Shown piece by piece: positions 1-7,544 of a stretch of DNA of 33,500 nt (positions are counted from its first letter, which is position 1; each line of letters opens with the position of its first letter). Origin of the DNA: Mesostigma viride (taxonomy: Eukaryota > Streptophyta > Mesostigmatophyceae > Mesostigmatales > Mesostigmataceae). Location of the stretch: positions 1,624,646 through 1,658,145 of the forward strand of contig RPFO01000034.1 of the NCBI GenBank assembly GCA_009746045.1. Reading direction: 5' to 3'. Under the pieces are notes generated by a model, which was not told the origin of the DNA, ran no database searches, and saw only the letters and a program-made list of their open reading frames with translations. The position numbers and the translations under genes are program-made.

Positions 1-430
1 CGGGCGTGTGGAGTGGAGATGGAGATAGTGGAGATTCACTCTCCATACCCCCCCCTCCCTTCTCCTAAAACTTTTCTGGCAGGAAATACTCGCGCAAATT
101 CCAAATATGTCCCGTGGAATCCTAACTGTCCCATTCCAAGTATTTTACGCGATGGTGACAGACGCCAGCACGGGGTGGAGATAGTGGAGATGGAGGTGGA
201 GATAGGTACCTCCACCACTTTGACCTCTGTGTTTCGAAAAGGAGAAGGATTTCGGAGGAAAGGGACAGCGGATCGGATAGGGGAGTCTCTAGGATTCTGA
301 TAAACCGGGTTTCATGACAAGTTTCTCGGTGCTCGAGAGCCAGTCCTCGGGGTTCCACGGAGTGGAGATAGTGGAGATAGTGGAGATGCATCTCCATACC
401 CCCCCCTCCTTCCAAAAACTTTTTTGGCTG
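1..430. repeat. Inverted-repeat arm with GTGGAGATA repeats
   Basis: No gene is seen. The stretch holds short GTGGAGATA direct repeats, a palindromic GGAGATGCATCTCC at about 381-395, a run of C, and a block (about 76-165) containing TCCCGTGGAATCC and a segment reading towards TTTTACGCGATGGTGAC. The same block recurs in reverse complement at 1130-1240 and 1310-1420, so this is one arm of a large imperfect inverted repeat. Short open frames here are low-complexity products of the repeat. Confidence 0.75.
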
Positions 431-461
431 GAACGGAATGCAGTCTCTGCGCTGGCAGGTG

Positions 462-760
462 CCGGGAAATGCTAAGAATATACATAAAATTTTATGGGCA
501 GCAGAGAGAAATAGTTATAAATATACAAAATTTATGGGCAGCAGAGGAAACTTTTATACTTCCCGTGGAATATATACAAAAATTTTAGGGCAGCAGAGGG
601 AAACTTTTATACTTCCCGTGGAATATATACAAAATTTTATGGCAGCAGAGGGAACTTTTATACTTCCCGTGGAATGTATACAAAATTTTATGGGCAGCAG
701 AGAGAAATAGTCGTAAATATACAAAAATTTATGGGCAGCAGAGAGACAGTGCTTTGCGGC
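462..760. repeat. Degenerate tandem repeat, about 40-57 bp units
   Basis: About six units each begin with ACAAAATTTTATGGGCAGCAGAG. Three of them continue with ACTTTTATACTTCCCGTGGAAT and end in TATAT or GTAT. The CCCGTGGA core is the same one that clusters in the promoters further right. AT-rich and non-coding in appearance; it separates the two arms of the inverted repeat. Confidence 0.75.
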
Positions 761-779
761 AGATGCGAGAACTCTGGTC

Positions 780-1470
780 CAGGAAAAAGTTTTTCAAGGG
801 AGGGGGGGTATGGAGATGAATCTCCACTATCTCCACTATCTCCACTCTGTCGAATGCCGAGAATCTTCCCCACCCGGTGGGGGACTGGGTCGAGAGAGGG
901 GCGGGCACGGAAAGCAGAGAGTCGCCTGATCGCATCCCGCTATCCGTTTCCTCCAAAATCCTTCTCCTTTTCAGAAAACAAAGGTCGAAGTCGTGGAGGT
1001 ACCTATCTCCACCTCTATCTCCACTATCTCCACTCCGTCCCCGCCCGGGAAAGTTTTTCGAGAGGAGGGGGGGGGTGGAGATGCATCTCCACTATCTCCA
1101 CTATCTCCACCGCCCCGCGCACCCTCTTATGCTGTCACGCGTCACCATCGCGTAAAATACTTATAATTGGACAGTTAGGATTCCACGGGACAATATGGAT
1201 TTGCATGAGTATTTCCTGCCAGAAAAGTTTGGGAGAAGGGAGGGGGGGTATGGAGATGCATCTCCACTATCTCCACTATCTCCACCGCCCCGCGCACCCT
1301 CTTATGCTGTCACTCGTCACCATCGCGTAAAATACTTATAATTGGACAGTTAGGATTCCACGGGACAATATTGGAATTTGCATGAGTATTTCCTGCCAGA
1401 AAAGTTTTGGGAGAAGGGAGGGGGGGTATGGAGATGCATCTCCACTATCTCCATCTCACCCCCTATGCCA
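780..1470. repeat. Second inverted arm with 175-178 bp tandem units
   Basis: The palindrome ATGCATCTCC recurs at 1081, 1256 and 1434, giving a 175-178 bp tandem period. Each unit holds CTCCACTATCTCCAC repeats, an AAAATACTTATAATTGG block, TTCCACGGGA, and a G-rich run ending in GGTATGGAG. The units are reverse complements of the block at 20-200. The rest of the stretch to 1520 is unannotated spacer. Confidence 0.78.
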
Positions 1471-1520
1471 GAATTAGAGAAGACTCATTGTGGGCACGCA
1501 TGTTTGAGACACAAGTCGAG

Positions 1521-1540
1521 TTTGCATTAAAAATAGGATA
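1521..1540 (-). terminator. Shared 3' motif after the zinc-binding gene
   Basis: On the minus strand this reads TATTTTTAATGCAAA, about 54 nt past the stop at 1594. A second partial copy (CTATTTATGAAACTC) lies between. It is the weakest of four related motifs that sit just beyond stop codons in the island. Role in 3'-end formation is inferred from position only. Confidence 0.45.
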
Positions 1541-1593
1541 CGAGTTTCATAAATAGGAGAGAGGGGCTGACAGAGTCCTATTCCCCACAGTAT

Positions 1594-2336
1594 TCACAGT
1601 TTGACAGAGGCGGCCATCTCGTGCAGGCTCTTGCACGGATCGAAGGTGGCATCCAAGTCCAGATCGTCAAAGTTGCAGCCGAAGAACGTGTCATCCCGTC
1701 CAGATCCTGGCGGGGGGACTTGCTCCCCACCTCCTCCTCCTCCTCGGAGGAGGTGTAAGAGTACGAGGGGACGGAGCCTTCGAAATCGCTCATCTCGTGA
1801 TCGGAAGGAGCCTGCTCCTCCTCCTCCTGCTCCTCCTCCTCCTGCTCGACTTGGTCGACAGAAACGGGGGCCTCGCGATTTTCCCTGTCCATCCGGGCCA
1901 AACGGGCATTCTCCAGCTCGCGAGCGGCGTTTTCGCGGCCCAAAATCTCGTCGCGAGTCACACCCAGGCGGCAAGCGGGTTGCCCCGAGAGAAATCGGAG
2001 CACCGCATGGAGAGTCTGGGCAGATCCTTGACTCTGGCGCCCATCCCGTCGTGCGGGGGCTTGAAATCGCGGCGGCGGCGGAGGGAACGCACACCTTCTT
2101 GGGGGCGGGGAAGTTCTCCTCACGGGGCGTTTCGAAGAGCCCCATTTCGTGCTTCATCCGCTGCCATAGCTCCTCCTCCATCCTCTGCTTCTCGGCCTTG
2201 TTGCGCTTTGCGTTGGCGAGGCGTTTGGAGCGGCACTTGGAACAGCGACTCGTGCGCTTGCAACCGCGCTTGGGAGGAACTCGTCGCTGTCCTTCGGGAA
2301 ACGCAGGCCGCAATCGCGGCAGGCCGCAGTCGCCAT
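1594..2336 (-). pseudogene. Frameshifted small zinc-binding, acidic-tail protein
   Basis: Start chosen at the ATG at 2336 because it follows a TATA box by about 75 nt and opens with a cysteine pair (C6 and C9, C-R-D-C-G). After a one-base shift near 2270 the frame continues with a basic C-x2-C segment rich in K and R. Together these resemble the treble-clef CxxC...CxxC zinc-binding modules found near HNH nucleases and in viral DNA-binding proteins. The middle is read in a third frame (about 2060-1740): a charged helix followed by glutamate runs and a serine-rich acidic stretch. The last 35 residues return to the second frame and end at a TGA at 1594. The shifts fall near homopolymers or short repeats (CCC, GCC repeats, CCCCCC), so either decay or assembly indels could explain them. 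Function is not recognised beyond probable metal and nucleic-acid binding. Confidence 0.55.
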
Positions 2337-2409
2337 GGCAGGAATGGAAAGGGTTCGAGAGCGTGAGAGAGAGAGAGCGAGAGTGCGTGCGACGAGGAGG
2401 GCGGCGGGG

Positions 2410-2415
2410 TTTATA
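2410..2415 (-). promoter_or_regulatory. TATA box of the zinc-binding gene
   Basis: Reads GGGTATAAACC on the minus strand, about 75 nt before the ATG at 2336. The leader between them is rich in CTCGCTCTC-type pyrimidine repeats, as in the other island genes. Confidence 0.65.
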
Positions 2416-2439
2416 CCCGCGCGTGCTCGCCTCGCCGCG

Positions 2440-2620
2440 TGAAAAAATTACGCGGTCGGCGGTTAGGTTCCGTTACGTGTCCGTGGACACTTATTCGGGC
2501 GCGAGACGCGCCACGTCTCCTCCAAAACCGTTACTTCCCGTGGCCGGCCGCGGTTACGGACGGACCAAACGGCGGTTACGCGCCGACCGCCAGCCGTTAC
2601 GGTACCACGGGCCGACCAGA
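2440..2620. promoter_or_regulatory. Divergent promoter region with CGGTTAC and CCCGTGG motifs
   Basis: The 387-bp gap between two divergent genes carries about five CGTTAC/CGGTTAC hexamer-type sites and CCCGTGG or its complement at about 2537 and 2601, plus GTCCGTGGAC at about 2480. The same two motif families recur in the gaps at 5690-6175 and 7280-7440. CGGTTA matches the general CNGTTR form bound by MYB-type factors; that link is inference. Confidence 0.55.
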
Positions 2621-2723
2621 GACGGTGCACCGCACGGGCCCTGGAGGGGACCCTGAGAGGGACCCAAGGGGGCTGGAGAGACCGAGGGGAATTAAAAACA
2701 CGTATTCTGTTGTAACTGCGGCG

Positions 2724-3334
2724 ATGGAGGAATTGGACGACAGGGGGTTTCTCGTTATGAGGGGTGCGCTGGGAGAATCGGAATTAAAAGAAGGAGTAGC
2801 GTGCATTCGCAGAATGAAGTCGATTACGCGGCTATGGAGTCCTTCATCCGTCAAAGAATGTTGCAGAGCGTTCGACAACGGCTCGCGTGGGGCAAAGTCG
2901 ATTTCGTCAAATTTCGAGTAAGCGACAACAACAACTCTGCGGATGCGTCGAGTTTCCACAGAGATATCATTTATCAGGGTCGCGAAAATCCGTTTACTCC
3001 GCCGTTTTACACGTGTCTCACGTATCTGGACACGACAGTGATGGAACTCATCCCCGGCTCTCACAAACGAGTCGCCTATTCTTGGCTTGAACTCCCGAGT
3101 CTGCACGCAAGCCGATTGCAACTAGAAATATGAATCCCGGAGACCTGCTCGTGTTTCACCTTTCTCTACTTCACCGGCGGACTGTTGTTCACTGAGAAGC
3201 TAGAACACCGGCGTTTGGTGCAGGTTTTCGAGGTTTTTCTGGACCCGAAGTGCCTCTCCACCGTCGTGCACGTCAGAGGCAGGGAAGCATACAGTGATTT
3301 CATGATCCGAGCGAGTCGCACGGAGGAATTGTAA
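2724..3334 (+). pseudogene. Frameshifted PhyH-type 2OG/Fe(II) dioxygenase
   Basis: Three consecutive segments read as one phytanoyl-CoA dioxygenase-like protein of about 200 residues. The N-terminal part starts MEELDDRGF. The central part, frame of 2801, contains F-H-R-D (the HxD iron-binding pair) about 2956-2967 and the L-I-P-G-S-H-K-R turn common in PhyH enzymes. The C-terminal part has N-P-G-D-L-L-V-F-H, with the distal iron-binding His and an R-R-L-V-Q-V-F tail, and ends at TAA 3332-3334. Frame changes lie near 2785 (AAAA run), 3120-3135 and 3165-3180. Such enzymes hydroxylate lipids or other small molecules and occur in large algal viruses as well as in hosts. The frame breaks mean the copy is probably inactive unless they are sequencing errors. 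No convincing TATA box was found 75-85 nt upstream, unlike its neighbours. Confidence 0.65.
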
Positions 3335-3596
3335 AGTCCCTGATCATTATCTCGCGTTTGCGAACGCTGCAAGGGTTACGGCGTGGGATTTCTAGAATTC
3401 CAGAGAAGTGCGGATTGGATAACACGCCTGTATTTCTCGTCCGAGGGGCTCAGAGAGAGGGTGGAGATTCAAAGTCGGGACGTGGCAGGAAATAAACAAG
3501 TACGTGATGAACTCGCGGACTTGACTTGAGGGATCTTCCAGAAGAGTCGTATTCGACGTACAATTTCACGTGTTCTTTCGAACACCGTTGGTGTTT

Positions 3597-3677
3597 ATGA
3601 TTGTGATCACGCTGCTTTTGGCGCTGACGGGAGTGTACGGTTCAACAAAATTGTACCGTAAGTTACGGAATGTCTAA
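3597..3677 (+). CDS. Possible 26-aa membrane peptide
   Basis: A short frame starts MIVITLLLALTG and ends with a basic tail. One hydrophobic segment followed by K/R residues would give a single-pass membrane peptide. It resembles in style, not clearly in sequence, the two small membrane proteins at 8578-9013. It has no TATA box or 3' motif of the island type, so it may be chance. The rest of 3335-3800 shows nothing else. Confidence 0.25.
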   Translation: MIVITLLLALTGVYGSTKLYRKLRNV

Positions 3678-3800
3678 ATCAATCTCGGGATAAAAATCGT
3701 CCTGTAAGTATACATGCTAAACGCGCCTGTCCGGGCTGTACGAAAAAGGGCAGAGGAAAACTCAAAAAAGCATTGAGCATCCGGGCCTCGTCGCGCTTCT

Positions 3801-3957
3801 CGCATCTGTCACTCCCGTGGACTATGCTCGCATCTGTCACTCCCGTGGACTATGCTCGCATCTGTCACTCCGTGGACTATGCTCGTCTGTCACTCCGTGG
3901 ACTATGCTTGCGTCTGTCACCTGCCGGACTATGCTTGCGTCTGTCACCTACCTAGGC
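3801..3957. repeat. 25-28 bp tandem repeat carrying CCCGTGGAC
   Basis: About six units of the form CGCATCTGTCACTCCCGTGG followed by ACTATGCT. The first two are identical; later units lose bases and drift to CACCTGCCGGACTATGCT. There are no spacers between units. The CCCGTGGAC core is the motif repeated in the island promoters. Confidence 0.85.
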
Positions 3958-4031
3958 TGTTTAGGACTTGTGTTTTTTCGCGAAAGTTTGGGTGACTCAT
4001 TGTTGAGATTGGGCTCATTGTTGGACTTGTG

Positions 4032-4053
4032 TTTTTTCATTAAAAAATAAAGG
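4032..4053 (-). terminator. Shared 3' motif after the coiled-coil gene
   Basis: On the minus strand: TTTATTTTTTAATGAAAAAA, about 55-75 nt beyond the stop at 4108. It is a close match to the motifs at 7173-7197 and 8551-8579. Between stop and motif is a short CCCCGTGACGGGG hairpin-like sequence (about 4065-4077). Confidence 0.55.
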
Positions 4054-4107
4054 ATAGATTACACCCCGTCACGGGGCTAGACTAAGTGTGTACGAGGACA
4101 TCCTAAT

Positions 4108-5527
4108 TTACACAACCCTGGCCACCTTGGCGCGAGAACGGGTCACCATCTTCTCCATCTCCCCGCGCTTCCGCGAGGAGCTGCGCAGGATCATCTGTGT
4201 GATCTGCACGACCGGCGCCTGCTCCACAGCCTGCACCACTGGCGCCTGCTCCTCCTGGCGCCACATGCAGAAGGCGGACGGAATGCCCTCTGCCTTCCTC
4301 CTCTCCTCCTGCAACATCTTCTCCTCGCGCTCCTTCTTCTCCTTCTGCCTCCTCTCCTCCTGCAGCTCCCTCTCCTCCTGCTCAAACAGCCTCGACAGCA
4401 TCATGGTCTTGTGCATCAAGCGCTCGGCACGCATTTCTGCGACCTCCTCCTCCGTCGTTGCTGGGTGCTTCTCATACTCCCTCAGCTCCTCCAAGCACTC
4501 CTCCTGCAACCGCGCCTGGTAGATTGGAAACTCGTACATGACCCTCTGCTCCAAAGGGATCGCAGCGCGCTCCTTCTTGATCTCCGCCAGCACCGGGGTC
4601 AGGCACCAAGCGGGCAAGGCCCTGAACCCCTTGTGGACCCAATAGGGGACGCACTCGGAGGCCTTCTCCATCCTCTCGGATTCCATCGGGTCCCGGGAGG
4701 GATTCCGCATGTGCACCTTGAACCGGATATCCCTCAGCCTGCGAACGACTTCCTCCATGTTCTTGATCGCCGGCTTGATGCTCTCGCTGGTGTCGAGCTG
4801 CTCCTCCGAAGGCGCGGACATGTTGAATTCCATCCTGGACTTGGTAAGCATCCAGATGAGGTTGGAGTGCATCCTCGGGTTGTGGTTCACGAAGAACTTC
4901 AAAGCGGAAGGCCTGCCCCCGTCGCAGTCGATGGAGTACCTCGACGGAGTGTTCTTCTCTTGCGTCTTCGGCCTCCCTCATCTCGAGCCAGATGCGCCTC
5001 TCGTCGAAAAAGTCCTTCCTGCGCACCAGCTCCTTGATGTCCAGCTTCTGGCCCAGCTTCTCGGCGTCTTTGGCGCTCCTTGCGTGCATAAAGCCGTTCC
5101 AACAGATCTCCTTGGTGGTGTCGCAGAGGAGCTCGATCGTCTTCTCCCTCTGCATGTGCGCCTTCTCCACCAGCTCGTCGTTGAGGCCGAGCTCGATCTT
5201 GTCGTTCCAGTTCTTGGCGTCGCATGACCACGTAATGAAGGTACCCCGCGGAGTCGGCGTGGTGCGGATTTTGGGCGGCTCGTTGTAGAGCTGCACGGAC
5301 TTCTGGAAAACGCTGCGAGCCTTCTTCAAGCCGTGAAGGGAGGTGCGATGGCGCTTGAACTTGTCGGTGGAAGGCCTCCCGCTGTACTCGTAGAGGAGAA
5401 AAGGGATAGGCTTCTTGAAATTGCCGAAATGCGCCTCGCCTCTGGCCAGAAAAACTTCGCGCTTGAGGAAGATATCCCGCTCGCACAGGAGGATGGCGAG
5501 ATCCGAGGGGCCTTGGTATTCCGCCAT
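4108..5527 (-). pseudogene. Frameshifted coiled-coil protein, unknown function
   Basis: Start is the ATG at 5525-5527, 81 nt after a TATA box and within CAGCTATGGC, the same start context as the gene at 6282. About 185 residues read cleanly (MAEYQGPSDLAILLCERD...). A single one-base shift between about 4925 and 4985, where G runs occur, moves the frame, which then stays open to the stop at 4108, for about 473 residues in all. The second half contains a long Glu/Arg/Gln-rich coiled coil (about 4290-4500) and a basic C-terminus. I do not recognise the family. The near-perfect continuation after one indel suggests either a very recent break or a sequence error, so the gene may be functional in the organism. 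Confidence 0.6.
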
Positions 5528-5607
5528 AGCTGCGAAAGTGTGAGAGGAGAGTGTTGGGTGCGTTGAGCGAGTGGGATGCGAGTGGCGAGACGAGGTGGGG
5601 AGGCGCC

Positions 5608-5614
5608 TTTTATA
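5608..5614 (-). promoter_or_regulatory. TATA box of the coiled-coil gene
   Basis: Reads AAGGTATAAAAGGCGCC on the minus strand, 81 nt before the ATG at 5527, with a CT/CA-rich leader between. Confidence 0.7.
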
Positions 5615-5689
5615 CCTTGCTGCCACTTCTTGACGAGATCTCCCGTGGTCGAGTGCTGAAGTCCGCATATCGCTTCGTGGCGAGCCACG

Positions 5690-6175
5690 AGCCGCTAGAT
5701 AGGCGCGTGCAACCGTAACCGTCGTCGTAACCGCGCAAAAGTGTCCCGTGGACACTGGCGACCACGGGAATTTTTCTTCTAGAAGCGTAACCGTAAATAT
5801 CTTGTCCCCGTGGACACTGGCGACCACGGGATTTTTTTCCGCTAGAAGCGTAACCGTAACTATCTTGTCCCCGTAGACCGTGGAAGGCCACGGGATTTTT
5901 TCCGCGGCGGCGTAACCGTAACTATCCGATTCCGTAACCGCCGGATATTTTTCCCCGTGGCTGCGTGGCCGCGAAAACCCTGTCCCCGTGGACAACGTAA
6001 CCGCCAGATATTTTCCTCGTGGTTCCGTAACCGCAAAAACCCTGCCCCCGTGGACAAAGTAACCGCCGGAAAGTTCTCCCGTGGCTGCGTGGCCGCGAAA
6101 ATAAATATCCCCGTGGTGGACCGCGGCCAGGTAACGGCCGAAAAGTGGCTACGTGGCTAATTCAGCACCTTGTAA
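5690..6175. promoter_or_regulatory. Divergent promoter array, about 62-bp repeats
   Basis: Five to six degenerate units of about 62 bp lie between two divergent genes. Each carries CCCGTGGAC, usually a facing CCACGGG, and one or more GTAACCG sites. Units begin near 5744, 5806, 5868, 5983 and 6046. In the first two, CCCGTGG and CCACGGG form a dyad with a 10-nt centre. The layout resembles an enhancer of repeated factor-binding sites serving both TATA boxes (5608-5614 and 6197-6203). No protein-coding frame here looks real. Confidence 0.7.
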
Positions 6176-6196
6176 CCGCCGCGGCGGCCTGGAAGG

Positions 6197-6203
6197 TATA
6201 AAA
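6197..6203 (+). promoter_or_regulatory. TATA box of the 292-aa orphan gene
   Basis: GGAAGGTATAAAACCC, 85 nt before the ATG at 6282. The leader is pyrimidine-rich and ends in a CT run followed by CAGCTATGG. The terminal CT run plus CAG also looks like a 3' splice site, but no upstream exon is evident. Confidence 0.75.
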
Positions 6204-6281
6204 CCCGGTGCACGACCACGGGGCTCTCACCTCGCTCTCACTATCACCTGATCTCTAACTCTCTCTCTCTCTCTCTCAGCT

Positions 6282-7160
6282 ATGGCCAACCAGATCGTTT
6301 CTCAAGTGTACAAAGTCCCAGAGCTTTACGAACTCCGTGAGAAAACGGATCCATTTGGTGACTTCTCCGAGTTCAGGGTCTTGTGCGTGGGGGAGTTCGC
6401 TGAGGTGGGTCAACTGGTGGCTCAAACCGCGGAAACGGGGATGAGGATGATGACCAAGGTGACAGCTCACGTTATGGATCAATTTGCAGTAATGGGGGGC
6501 TTTCCAGACTCTTTGGAAATGCTTTTTGCCCACTGCGCGCTCGTTTCCCCGACTCAGCTCAAGAACGGCCGTTCCGTGCGCTCTCATGAGGAGACCATGC
6601 TGCCCGGGAAAATAAAACAAGGGCCCGTTCTTAAGAAGATAAGGCCTCTCGCCTATGAAGCGTTTTGGCATCATGAATTGGATCCGATTGGCAACCCGAT
6701 TCCGCTCAAGGTCAACTTCCCCGTATCCTCCCGGCAGCCTAAACCGATTCTCAAGGTGGGCATCATCTGGGCTCCGGCCTACTCCGTGCTGGATTGGTTC
6801 ACGATGTTCAACTTTACCCAGGAGGATATGGTTCCCTCCGCCCCCGGCGCGCCGAAGACGCGCTTGGAGAGAGTTCATGAAAAGTTTCACCTCCCCATGC
6901 CCGGTTCGTGGACGCCTATCACCACGTACCTGACTTCCGTTAGCCAGCTCGAGGACCCCCTGCAAAAATCAAGGAAATTCAACTCAGAATGCGGGCTTGG
7001 GGGGAGATTCGAGGATGCTGAGAAACGTGCCTGGCAGGAGCAGTGCCAGAGGATCCGGGAAGACCACATTGCTAGGATGCACGCCGAGATGGCCAAGGCC
7101 AATCCTTCCACTGAAATTGTCGTTGCTGGAAAGCAAGTGGATGTATCTCTGGTTCAGTAA
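6282..7160 (+). CDS. Intact 292-aa island protein, unknown function
   Basis: An uninterrupted frame starting MANQIVSQVYKVPELYELRE, with a TATA box 85 nt upstream and the island 3' motif 13-37 nt downstream, so the gene boundaries are well supported. The protein is soluble in appearance: no signal peptide or membrane segment. It has a mixed alpha/beta N-terminal two thirds, with a W-A-P-A-Y-S-V-L-D-W-F stretch around residues 166-176, and a charged helical C-terminal segment (residues about 245-275, rich in E, R, Q). No catalytic motif is recognised and I cannot assign a family. It is divergently paired with the coiled-coil gene across the repeat promoter, which suggests co-expression. A structural or virion-associated role is possible but unsupported. 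Confidence 0.8.
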   Translation: MANQIVSQVYKVPELYELREKTDPFGDFSEFRVLCVGEFAEVGQLVAQTAETGMRMMTKVTAHVMDQFAVMGGFPDSLEMLFAHCALVSPTQLKNGRSVRSHEETMLPGKIKQGPVLKKIRPLAYEAFWHHELDPIGNPIPLKVNFPVSSRQPKPILKVGIIWAPAYSVLDWFTMFNFTQEDMVPSAPGAPKTRLERVHEKFHLPMPGSWTPITTYLTSVSQLEDPLQKSRKFNSECGLGGRFEDAEKRAWQEQCQRIREDHIARMHAEMAKANPSTEIVVAGKQVDVSLVQ

Positions 7161-7172
7161 ATGATCCTTGTG

Positions 7173-7197
7173 TATTATTTTTATTAATGAAAAACCA
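7173..7197 (+). terminator. Shared 3' motif after the 292-aa gene
   Basis: ATTATTTTTATTAATGAAAA followed by ACCA, starting 13 nt past the stop at 7160. One of the four related 3' motifs of the island. Confidence 0.6.
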
Positions 7198-7279
7198 TTT
7201 TCACACAAACTTGAATACCAACAATGAGTCAAACACAATTGCATGCCAAGTGGCAAATTACTTCAAGTAGTATTTCAGG

Positions 7280-7468
7280 ACGGGTCCGTACACTATCCGT
7301 AAGTCGTAACTGAAACCCTTTGGATAAGTCCGTACGGCGTCGCGTCGTTTGTAACCGTATTCCCGTCGTTAAGGCCGTACAGCGCCGCGCCGCTCGTAAC
7401 CGAAATCCAGTGGATAAGTAACCGAAACTCTGTGTCCCCGTGGACAGCCGCTCCCGAGAGGTACAAAG
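7280..7468 (+). promoter_or_regulatory. Promoter of the CxxC gene
   Basis: Contains about five GTAACCG/GTAACTG sites (about 7305-7425), CCCCGTGGAC at 7436-7445 and a TATA-like TACAAAG at 7462-7468, 77-83 nt before the ATG at 7545. The leader contains CTCGCTCTCG and CACTCTC. The arrangement repeats that of the other island promoters, with a weaker TATA box. Confidence 0.55.
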
Positions 7469-7544
7469 ACTCCAAGTTTGCGACTTGTTTCCCATCTCGC
7501 TCTCGTTTTCTCTCGCGCAATCCCTCTTGCACTCTCATCCATCC

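Noticed and set aside
1601-2656. 351-aa plus-strand frame over the zinc-binding gene
   Set aside because: Arg/Pro-rich shadow running into the promoter. The minus strand shows the cysteine motifs, acidic tail and TATA box.
1594-5527. Introns as the cause of frame changes in island genes
   Set aside because: The shifted frames are contiguous to within a few bases, leaving no room for introns. Single-base indels near homopolymers explain most of them.
6276-6965. 229-aa open frame antisense to the 292-aa gene
   Set aside because: No promoter or 3' motif in this orientation; the sense strand has both.
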